5,112 bases of DNA, taken from Muribaculaceae bacterium (lineage in GTDB: Bacteria > Bacteroidota > Bacteroidia > Bacteroidales > Muribaculaceae). Under the pieces are notes generated by a model. That model was not told the DNA's origin, did not search any database, and saw only the letters and a list, made by a program, of their open reading frames with translations. The position numbers and the translations under genes were made by a program. This document shows positions 1-5,112 of the stretch, piece by piece; position 1 is the stretch's first letter, and each line of letters starts with the position of its first letter. The stretch spans positions 1 through 5,112 of the forward strand of contig JAICZO010000259.1 in assembly GCA_029057255.1 (NCBI GenBank), given 5' to 3'.

Positions 1-418
1 GGTCACCGTCGTGGCGACGTCCGGCACGCACATACGACTGCTCGAGGAATGTGACGTACTGCTCGGGGGTGAGGATAGCTTTTACTTCCTTGAGGTAGCT
101 CTCCTTGCAGCCCTTACGCTTTTCGCAGGCTTCTTTGGCAGCGGTCTTGCGGGCTTCCTTGCAGGCATTCTGACATTCTTTTTTCTCGGCACGGTTCTTC
201 TCGCCAAGGGCCTTGAGCTGTGTCTTCTGAGCGTCGGTCAGGTTGAGGCCGTCGAAGGGGCATGCAGCCTTGCACTCACGGTTTGCGCAGCGGTTATCGT
301 CGCATTTTTTCTCGGTGCATTTCTGACGGTCGCAGTTTTCTTTGGGGCACTGGGCAGAAGCTACAGACATACCGGCTGCTACAACGAGGGCGAGGGCTAA
401 AAGTTTCTTTTTCATCAT
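1..418 (-). CDS. Cysteine-rich secreted LTxxQ (Spy/CpxP-like) protein, C-terminus cut by window
   Basis: Reading the minus strand from ATG at 418 gives 139 codons with no stop before the window edge, so the gene is partial at its 3' end. A second ATG follows directly (415), and either could be the start. The first 22 residues form a typical signal peptide: MMKKK, a hydrophobic core, then ASA before Gln23. The mature part begins with cysteines at residues 24, 29, 34, 39, 44 and 49, exactly five apart, then Cys53. Four more lie at 82, 86, 98 and 104. Two LTxxQ motifs are present, LTDAQ at 60-64 and LTPEQ at 116-120, separated by a charged, probably helical stretch. Paired LTxxQ motifs mark the Spy/CpxP/ZraP-like periplasmic proteins, which act as chaperones or metal-responsive stress proteins. 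I infer an exported protein that binds metal or is disulphide-bonded; its function is unknown. My hand count gives about 55% GC, lower than the operon upstream. No ribosome binding site is evident; the region before the ATG is A/T-rich. Confidence 0.85.
   Translation of the reverse strand, partial: MMKKKLLALALVVAAGMSVASAQCPKENCDRQKCTEKKCDDNRCANRECKAACPFDGLNLTDAQKTQLKALGEKNRAEKKECQNACKEARKTAAKEACEKRKGCKESYLKEVKAILTPEQYVTFLEQSYVRAGRRHDGD
356..418 (-). other. Signal peptide of the cysteine-rich protein
   Basis: Residues 1-21/22 have a basic start (KKK), a hydrophobic stretch of Leu, Ala and Val, and a small-residue A-S-A motif before Gln, the pattern of a signal peptidase I site. There is no Cys right after the predicted cleavage (the next residue is Gln, and Cys24 comes second). 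Lipoprotein processing is therefore less likely than release into the periplasm, but it cannot be excluded by eye. The exact cleavage point is a prediction. Confidence 0.75.
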
Positions 419-501
419 CAATTATAGTCTATTTTGTTAGTATTATTATTTGTTTCTGATGCTTTGACGCTGAAAAAGAGAAAACGTTTATCGGGTGTGT
501 G

Positions 502-522
502 GCTTTTAACTGCTTTTTAACT
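502..522. repeat. Short tandem direct repeat, GCTTTTAACT / GCTTTTTAACT
   Basis: Two adjacent copies (502-511 and 512-522) differ only by one extra T. The 10-11 base period equals about one helical turn, and the repeat lies roughly 85-105 bases upstream of the secreted gene's ATG. It overlaps one arm of the inverted repeat. It could be a protein binding site, or it may simply be chance in AT-rich DNA. Confidence 0.35.
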
Positions 523-548
523 CATTTTATAAAAAAGCAAAAAAGCAG
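510..548 (-). terminator. AT-rich inverted repeat after radC, possible weak terminator
   Basis: The arms CTGCTTTTT (510-518) and AAAAAGCAG (540-548) are perfectly complementary over 9 bases with a 21-base loop. An alternative register pairs 511-518 with 532-539 (8 bases, 13-base loop). The position, a few bases past the radC stop on the minus strand, suits a terminator. However, the stem is poor in GC and no clean U-run follows it on either strand, so termination is only a guess. Confidence 0.3.
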
Positions 549-553
549 CGGCG

Positions 554-1255
554 TCACATCAAACCCTCGTCGTGCATCGACAGATAGTCGCTGTGACCTA
601 TTATGATATGGTCGAGCACGCGCATGTCGAGCAGGCGCGCGGCCTCGCTGATTTTCTTTGTCAGTGCCACATCCTGGGTGCTTGCCTTGAGCTGCCCCGA
701 GGGGTGGTTATGGAAGAGCATGATGGCGGCGGAGTTGAGGACGAGGGCTTCGCGGAGCACTATCTTGGGGTCGACGGCGGTCATGGTCAGTCCGCCCTGC
801 CCTATGCGGCGCTCTCCGGCGACGTGAAGGCTGTTGTCGAGATACAGCGCCCAGAACTCCTCGTGGTCGAGATTGTAGAGGTGTCGGTTCATATACTCGT
901 ATGCCGCGCGCGAGTCGGTCATTGCCTTGCGCTCGGCACTGACGGCATCGGCGGCGGCGCGCACGCCGAGTTCGATGCCGGCGAGGAGTGTCAGGGCCTT
1001 GGCAGGGCCTATGCCTTTGTGGGATTTTATGAACTCGCGCGCTCCCATGCGTGCGATTTCGCTCAGATGACTGCCGTGCGCACCGAGAATCTCGTCGCAC
1101 AGCGCCACGACACCCTTGCCCCGGATGCCGGTGCCGAAGACTATGGCCATCAGCTCGGTGTCGGAGAGAGCCTTCATGCCGAGGCGCAGTGCTTTCTCGC
1201 GGGGGCGCTCCTGCTCGGGCAGGTCGGCGATGAGACGTGCGTCGGGGCTGTTCAT
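554..1255 (-). CDS. radC: RadC family JAMM/MPN-domain protein
   Basis: This is a 233-residue protein, the usual RadC length. The N-terminal part (about 15-100) has the family pattern ERPREKAL, LSDTELMAI and a helix-hairpin-helix element GIGPAKA at 81-87. The C-terminal MPN domain (about 110-233) keeps the full JAMM metal signature H182-x-H184-x10-D195, with HNHPSG at 182-187. Glu132/Glu133 in HEEF are candidates for the catalytic acid. RadC was named for DNA repair, but that role in E. coli was later withdrawn and the biochemical activity is unsettled; the fold predicts a zinc metalloprotease-like site. I chose the ATG at 1255 because it lies two bases after the stop of the glycosyltransferase gene and gives the normal N-terminus. 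The frame stays open upstream to 1651, but that extension is Arg/Ala-rich and lies inside the upstream gene. No Shine-Dalgarno is visible, and close packing suggests coupled translation. It is the last gene of the apparent operon. Confidence 0.95.
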   Translation of the reverse strand: MNSPDARLIADLPEQERPREKALRLGMKALSDTELMAIVFGTGIRGKGVVALCDEILGAHGSHLSEIARMGAREFIKSHKGIGPAKALTLLAGIELGVRAAADAVSAERKAMTDSRAAYEYMNRHLYNLDHEEFWALYLDNSLHVAGERRIGQGGLTMTAVDPKIVLREALVLNSAAIMLFHNHPSGQLKASTQDVALTKKISEAARLLDMRVLDHIIIGHSDYLSMHDEGLM

Positions 1256-1257
1256 AG

Positions 1258-2262
1258 TCACTTGCCTTTGCGGATTGATATTTCCTCGTCGATGTCGCGG
1301 CCGCGGCCAAGCAGAATCCTGGTCACAAAGGCTCTGATGAATCCGGCACCGTAGCCGCACAGCTGTATGGCGGCGGCGGGCACTGCAAGCAGCGCTATGC
1401 GCAGGGAGCGGGTGGCGGCAAGGGCGCCGGCGAAGACGGCGACGAAGTAGAGTGCGGGGGGCAGCAGCCACCACGGCGAGACCAGCACGGCAAGAAGCAC
1501 CGACAGCAGCAGGCCGACCACGAAAAGGGCGGGCAGCACGTGCACGAGCTTGAGCGAGCCGGGATACAGCAGCTTGAGGGTGATGCGCGACATGCCGAAG
1601 ACGTAGACCTGGCGGAAGAAACGGCGGAAGTCGACGCGGCGCTTGTGCCACACGCAGGCGGGGCGCACCAGGCCGATAGAGAATCCGGCGTTGCGGATGC
1701 GGGTGCTCATGTCGATGTCCTCGGAGAACATCTCGCGGAAACCGCCTACGCGCCTGTAGACGTCGCGGCTGAAGCCCATGTTGAATGTGCGGGGGGTGAA
1801 TTTCTCGAGCCTCACCTTGCCGCCGCGTATGCCTCCGGTGGTGAGGAAGGATGTCATCGAGTAGTTGATGGCCTTCTGCGTGTCGCTGAAGGACTCATGC
1901 GCCGCATCGGGGCCGCCGAAGCAGTCGAGGGGGGCGGCGTCGAGCTCGCGGGCGAGGGTCTCGAAGTATGCCGGGGGGATGACGCAGTCGGAATCGAAGA
2001 AGATGAAGTAGTCGCCCGAGGCGCGGTCGAGTCCGTAGTTGCGCGCTATCGAGCGGCCTTCGTTGTCCTTGAAGTAGTACCTGACGTCAAGGCCGCGGCT
2101 GCGGTATCGCTCGGCGATGTCGGCGCACGGCACCGTGGAGCCGTCCTCGACAAGGACGAGCTCGAAGTCCCGGGAGGTCTGTGCGAGCAGGCTCGAGCAC
2201 AGGTCCTCGACTTCGGCAGGGCGGTTGTAGACCGGCACTATGACCGAGAAACGCGGTGCCAT
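1258..2262 (-). CDS. Family 2 glycosyltransferase with C-terminal membrane segments
   Basis: This 334-residue protein has a GT-A fold. It begins with VIVPVYNRP (7-15), then VEDGS (38-42) for nucleotide-sugar binding. The metal-binding DxD-type motif is DSD at 90-92, preceded by a hydrophobic strand (YFIFF). GGF at 173-175 and the acidic pair Glu181-Asp182 in SEDIDMSTRI fit the acceptor side and catalytic base of GT2 enzymes. After a basic stretch (about 207-217) come about three hydrophobic segments, roughly 238-261, 263-283 and 288-310, and then a charged tail, so the enzyme is probably anchored in the inner membrane with its catalytic domain in the cytoplasm. It likely transfers a sugar from a nucleotide donor to a lipid-linked or envelope glycan; donor and acceptor cannot be told from sequence. 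The start ATG overlaps the nspC stop by one base (TGATG), a sign of translational coupling. No other glycan genes lie nearby, so it is not visibly part of a polysaccharide cluster. Confidence 0.93.
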   Translation of the reverse strand: MAPRFSVIVPVYNRPAEVEDLCSSLLAQTSRDFELVLVEDGSTVPCADIAERYRSRGLDVRYYFKDNEGRSIARNYGLDRASGDYFIFFDSDCVIPPAYFETLARELDAAPLDCFGGPDAAHESFSDTQKAINYSMTSFLTTGGIRGGKVRLEKFTPRTFNMGFSRDVYRRVGGFREMFSEDIDMSTRIRNAGFSIGLVRPACVWHKRRVDFRRFFRQVYVFGMSRITLKLLYPGSLKLVHVLPALFVVGLLLSVLLAVLVSPWWLLPPALYFVAVFAGALAATRSLRIALLAVPAAAIQLCGYGAGFIRAFVTRILLGRGRDIDEEISIRKGK

Positions 2263-2264
2263 CA
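2260..2264 (-). promoter_or_regulatory. TGATG stop-start overlap, likely translational coupling
   Basis: On the minus strand the nspC stop TGA and the glycosyltransferase start ATG share one base. No Shine-Dalgarno stands upstream of this ATG, so re-initiation by ribosomes finishing nspC is the natural reading. This supports the chosen start and operon membership. Confidence 0.7.
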
Positions 2265-3392
2265 GCTCATGCGGTTTTTATAGTCCTCATATCCGAAGCG
2301 GCGCAGGTACTCGCAGGTGCCGTCGGCGCGCTCGAGCACCATGTCGGGGTGATGCACGCCGTTGAACATCGTAGTCTTGACCGTCGTGTAGTGGTTCATG
2401 TCCTTGAGCGTTATGCGGTCGCCCGGCTCGAGGGGACGGGCGAAGTAATAGTCGCCCTTGAAGTCGCCGCTGAGGCATGAGTTGCCGCCCAGGCGCCACG
2501 GAGCGAGGCCGTCGGCAGGCTCGCAGCTCTCGGCCACGGCGGGCAGGTATGGCATCTCGAGGGTGTCGGGCATATGGCAGGCGAACGACACGTCGAGTAT
2601 CGCTGTCGGTATGCCTCGGTCGACCACGACGTCGACCACCGAGCTGACAAGGTCGCCGGTCTGCCATGTGAAGGCGCTGCCCGGCTCGAGGATTACTTTC
2701 AGGCCGGGGTAGCGGCTACGGAATGCGCGGATGATGTCGACGAGGCGGTCGGTGTCATAGTCCTTGCGCGTCATCAGATGTCCGCCGCCCATATTGACCC
2801 ACTTCAGCTCCGGCAGCAGGTGGCCGAAGTCACGCTCGAAAGTCTCGAGCACCTTCTCGAGGTCCTCGGGACCGGACTCGCACAGGGCATGGAAGTGCAG
2901 GCCGTCGACCCCTTCGGGGAGTCCGTCGGCGAGGTCTTCCTTGCCGACGCCGAAGCGCGAGCCGGGCAGCGCGGGGTTGTAGAGGTCGGTCTCGATGACC
3001 GAGCAGCGGGGGTTGACCCTCAGGCCCACCGACACTCCGGCGCTGCGTGCACGCTCGCCGTAGCGCTTGAGCTGACCGAGGGAGTTGAATGTTATGTGAG
3101 TGCTGTGGGCGATGAAAGTGTCGATGTTGGAGTCGGTATAAGCCGGCGTGTAGCTGTGTATCTCGCCGCCGAGATTCTCGGCACCGAGGAGCAGCTCGTT
3201 GACCGAGCTTGCCGTGCAGTTGCGGCAGTATTCCTTAATAATAGGGAAGGTGCGCCACAGGGCGTTGGCCTTGAAGGCCATGATAATCTCGGCGCCGCTC
3301 CGGCGGGCGACGTCGGAGATTAGCTCGAGATTCGCACGCAGGCGATTCTCGTATACGATAAAGAACGGAGTAGGCAGTTGCTGTGCTGTCAT
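2262..3392 (-). CDS. nspC: Carboxynorspermidine/carboxyspermidine decarboxylase
   Basis: This 376-residue PLP enzyme has the alanine-racemase/ornithine-decarboxylase type III fold. It removes the carboxyl group from carboxynorspermidine or carboxyspermidine, the last step of the aspartate-semialdehyde route to norspermidine or spermidine. The PLP lysine is Lys41 in AFKAN. Family motifs follow in order: TASSVNE (60-66), GLRVNP (123-128), PGSRFGVG (143-150), HFHALCE (166-172), GGGH (202-205), which fits the phosphate-binding glycine loop, EPG (236-238) and CHMPD (272-276). Next comes GGNSCLSGD (302-310), where Cys306 and Asp310 sit at the usual second-subunit catalytic position, then GDYYF and DMNHYT. 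Length and completeness are normal. The start at 3392 lies five bases after the helicase stop, without a visible Shine-Dalgarno. The partner carboxy(nor)spermidine dehydrogenase is not in this window. The sequence does not settle which of the two substrates is used; in Bacteroidetes carboxyspermidine is usually expected. Confidence 0.95.
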   Translation of the reverse strand: MTAQQLPTPFFIVYENRLRANLELISDVARRSGAEIIMAFKANALWRTFPIIKEYCRNCTASSVNELLLGAENLGGEIHSYTPAYTDSNIDTFIAHSTHITFNSLGQLKRYGERARSAGVSVGLRVNPRCSVIETDLYNPALPGSRFGVGKEDLADGLPEGVDGLHFHALCESGPEDLEKVLETFERDFGHLLPELKWVNMGGGHLMTRKDYDTDRLVDIIRAFRSRYPGLKVILEPGSAFTWQTGDLVSSVVDVVVDRGIPTAILDVSFACHMPDTLEMPYLPAVAESCEPADGLAPWRLGGNSCLSGDFKGDYYFARPLEPGDRITLKDMNHYTTVKTTMFNGVHHPDMVLERADGTCEYLRRFGYEDYKNRMS

Positions 3393-3397
3393 GAGTG

Positions 3398-5112
3398 CTA
3401 ACTGAGTATTTTGAAACGTGCGAATTTGAGCAGTAGTGTGCGGCGCTGCCCGTCGCCCGAGAATTCGACGACGATACGGTCGTCGGTGCGTGATGTGTCG
3501 ACCTGACGGATGACGCCGAGGCCGAAGTTGGGGTGCTCGATGCGCTGCCCTTCCGACAGCTCGGCGGCTCCGTGTGTCGAGAATCCGCCGGGAGCCACGG
3601 GCGCCTGTGCCTTGGGCTTGGGTGCGTCGGTGGCGGCGCGGCGCAGGGCGGGCGGTATGGCCGACGCGGGCTGCGGGCGCGAGACGGTAGCGTCGGCGAA
3701 CGACGACGTCGTCGACGACAAAGTCATGCCCGGGGCCGGTCGCGGCGCGCCCTCGAGCGACGAGCCTGTCATGAGGCGCAGGTATTTGGGTGATATGTCG
3801 CGCAGGAATCGCGAGGGGAAGGTCTGCTCGGTCTTGCCGTTGACGGTGCGTTTGCGGGCATAGCTGACCATGCAGAAACGCTTGGCGCGGGTTATGGCCA
3901 CGTACATCAGTCGGCGCTCCTCCTCTATCTCGCGGGCGCTGTGGGCGCTCATGGCCGAGGGGAGCAGGTTCTCCTCCACTCCGACCACAAACACACCCTC
4001 GAACTCAAGACCCTTGGCCGAGTGTATCGTCATCAGAGTCACGCCGTCGCCGTCCGCGGTCTCGGTGTCCTGGTCGGTCAGCAACGATACTTCGGCGAGG
4101 AAGTCCGACATGCCGGCAGCCTCCTCGCCGCGCGTCTCGCGTGCGGTCTCGGTGAAGTGGTCGACGGCTTTGAGCAGCTCGAGGAGGTTCTCGTGCTTGG
4201 AGACATTCTCGGGCGTACTGTCGGAGAGGTACTGCTGCAGGAGTCCTGTCGACGATATAATCTTGCGGGCGAGCACCGAGGCGTTGTCGCCGTCGGCGTT
4301 ACCCTTGACAAACGACGCTACCTGCGCGGCAAAAGCCTGCAGCTTCGACATCGTGCCGCGGTTGACATCGAGGCCGTGGCTCCCGGGGTCGTTGATGACG
4401 GCATACATGCTGACTCCGGCCGCTATCGCCGTGGCGAGCAGCTTCTTGACCGTGGTCTCGCCTATGCCCCTCTTGGGGGTGTTGATGACACGGCGGAAAG
4501 CCTCGTCATCGTCAGGATTGACGGCGAGGCGGAAGTAGCATACGGCGTCTTTTATTTCCTTGCGCTGGTAGAAGGCGAGGCCGCCGTAGATGCGGTATCC
4601 GATATTGCGGTTGCGCAGCGCCTCCTCGAGCACGCGGCTCTGTGCGTTAGTGCGGTAGAGCACGGCGAAGTCGCTCAGCGGCAGGCGTGTGCGCATGCGC
4701 ACCTGCGCTATGCGGTTTGCCACGATGTATGCCTCCTCGTAGTCGTTGTAGCACTGCACCACTTCGATGCGTTCGCCCTCGTCGTTGTTTGAGAATACCT
4801 CCTTGGGTATCTGCTCGGTGTTGGCGGCGATGAGGGTGTTTGCCGCCCCGATGATATTGCGCGTCGAGCGGTAGTTCTCCTCGAGCTTGAAGGTCTGAAG
4901 TGCGGGGAACGACTTCTTCAGGTCGAGGATGTTGCGGATATTGGCGCCGCGGAACGAGTATATGCTCTGAGCGTCGTCGCCGACCACACAGAGGTTCTGA
5001 CTCTTGCCGCACAGCTGCCTTACAATCAGGTGCTGGGCGAAGTTGGTGTCCTGGTACTCGTCGACGAGGATATAGGAGAAGTAGTCGCGGAAGTGCTCGA
5101 GCACGTCGGGGT
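3398..5112 (-). CDS. uvrD: UvrD/PcrA-type superfamily 1 DNA helicase, N-terminus cut by window
   Basis: About 570 C-terminal residues of a 3'-5' ATP-dependent DNA helicase are present; the gene continues beyond 5112. Walker A and motif Ia, about 200 residues by family length, are outside. Visible motifs: II, DEYQDTN (5042-5062); III, VVGDDAQSIYSFRGA (4943-4987); IV, ENYRST (4862-4879); V, TIHSAKGLEF (from about 4027 to 4001); VI, RRLMYVAITRAKR (about 3878-3916). The 2B domain lies between IV and V and contains NTPKRGIG. Then comes a Pro/Ala/Ser/Thr-rich linker (about 3575-3763). A C-terminal Tudor-like domain (about 3407-3559, with HPNFGLGVI) marks UvrD/PcrA rather than Rep or RecB; in PcrA it contacts RNA polymerase. 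The enzyme unwinds DNA in excision repair and at replication or transcription conflicts. The stop is TAG at 3398-3400. The GTG at 5104 is an internal valine, not a start. Without the N-terminus I cannot choose firmly between the names uvrD and pcrA. Confidence 0.95.
   Translation of the reverse strand, partial: PDVLEHFRDYFSYILVDEYQDTNFAQHLIVRQLCGKSQNLCVVGDDAQSIYSFRGANIRNILDLKKSFPALQTFKLEENYRSTRNIIGAANTLIAANTEQIPKEVFSNNDEGERIEVVQCYNDYEEAYIVANRIAQVRMRTRLPLSDFAVLYRTNAQSRVLEEALRNRNIGYRIYGGLAFYQRKEIKDAVCYFRLAVNPDDDEAFRRVINTPKRGIGETTVKKLLATAIAAGVSMYAVINDPGSHGLDVNRGTMSKLQAFAAQVASFVKGNADGDNASVLARKIISSTGLLQQYLSDSTPENVSKHENLLELLKAVDHFTETARETRGEEAAGMSDFLAEVSLLTDQDTETADGDGVTLMTIHSAKGLEFEGVFVVGVEENLLPSAMSAHSAREIEEERRLMYVAITRAKRFCMVSYARKRTVNGKTEQTFPSRFLRDISPKYLRLMTGSSLEGAPRPAPGMTLSSTTSSFADATVSRPQPASAIPPALRRAATDAPKPKAQAPVAPGGFSTHGAAELSEGQRIEHPNFGLGVIRQVDTSRTDDRIVVEFSGDGQRRTLLLKFARFKILS

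Larger units (their letters stand above)
419..553. other. AT-rich intergenic region between radC and the cysteine-rich gene
   Basis: This is the only sizeable gap in the window. It carries the 3' flank of radC and the 5' flank of the secreted protein gene, so it should hold a promoter for the latter. I looked on the minus strand for the Bacteroides-type promoter (TTTG near -33, TAnnTTTG near -7) and found no convincing match. A TATAAT string ends five bases before the ATG, too close to act as an ordinary -10 box. The region holds an inverted repeat (510-548) and a short tandem direct repeat (502-522), listed separately. Confidence 0.6.

Noticed and set aside
11..400. Plus-strand open frame (129 codons) with hydrophobic stretches resembling a small membrane protein
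   Set aside because: Its Phe/Leu-rich segments are the complement of Lys/Glu-rich codons of the minus-strand secreted protein. The latter has a proper signal peptide, LTxxQ motifs and patterned cysteines.
424..429. TATAAT string (minus strand) just before the secreted protein gene
   Set aside because: It lies about five bases from the ATG, which leaves no room for a normal leader, and Bacteroidetes promoters use a different consensus.
572..1354. Plus-strand open frame (260 codons) opposite radC
   Set aside because: No recognisable motifs; it runs across the radC/glycosyltransferase junction, as a shadow would. RadC signatures on the minus strand are complete.
1256..1651. Upstream extension of the radC frame giving a 365-residue protein
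   Set aside because: The extra residues are Arg/Ala/Pro-rich, lie within the glycosyltransferase gene in another frame and are absent from RadC proteins. The ATG at 1255 gives the normal length.
1540..2283. Long plus-strand open frame (247 codons) opposite the glycosyltransferase gene
   Set aside because: It is a mirror of a GC-rich coding gene, Val/Ala/Glu/Gly-rich with no domain motif. The minus strand clearly encodes a complete GT2 enzyme here.
2574..3323. Plus-strand open frame (249 codons) opposite nspC
   Set aside because: Antisense shadow of nspC, with no domain and biased composition.
3701..3714. Perfect 14-base palindrome (cgacgacgtcgtcg)
   Set aside because: It falls in the low-complexity Ser/Thr linker of the helicase and is explained by repeated TCG and ACG-type codons rather than by a binding site.
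3941..4792. Long plus-strand open frame (283 codons) opposite the helicase gene
   Set aside because: The composition is that of an antisense shadow, and the minus strand carries conserved helicase motifs throughout.

Overview
The window looks like a chromosomal piece of a Bacteroidales bacterium, possibly a GC-rich Muribaculaceae-type gut organism. This rests on a combination of signs. None of the start codons has a recognisable Shine-Dalgarno sequence, and the only sizeable gap upstream of a start is AT-rich. A NspC-type polyamine decarboxylase is present, and there is a small secreted LTxxQ protein of a kind common in Bacteroidetes. The family-level guess is an inference and was not tested. 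Coding DNA is mostly GC-rich, and every gene I accept lies on the minus strand.

Layout in the direction of transcription, from high to low coordinates. Positions 5112-3398 hold the C-terminal three quarters of a UvrD/PcrA-type helicase whose N-terminus lies beyond the window edge. After a 5-base gap, 3392-2262 encodes carboxynorspermidine/carboxyspermidine decarboxylase (NspC). Its stop codon overlaps by one base (TGATG) the start of a membrane-anchored family 2 glycosyltransferase at 2262-1258. Two bases later begins radC (1255-554), which encodes a JAMM/MPN-domain protein. These four genes are packed like one operon, although their products do not form an obvious pathway: DNA repair, polyamine synthesis, envelope glycan synthesis and a RadC protein of unsettled role.

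A 135-base AT-rich gap (419-553) follows, with an inverted repeat and a short tandem direct repeat. It separates the operon from a small secreted protein gene (418 to beyond position 1). That gene is less GC-rich than its neighbours. It encodes a signal peptide, a strikingly regular array of cysteines spaced every five residues, and two LTxxQ motifs like those of Spy/CpxP-type periplasmic proteins. It is the least ordinary item in the window.

I see no RNA gene, CRISPR array, insertion sequence or phage gene. The long plus-strand open frames are antisense shadows of the GC-rich minus-strand genes.
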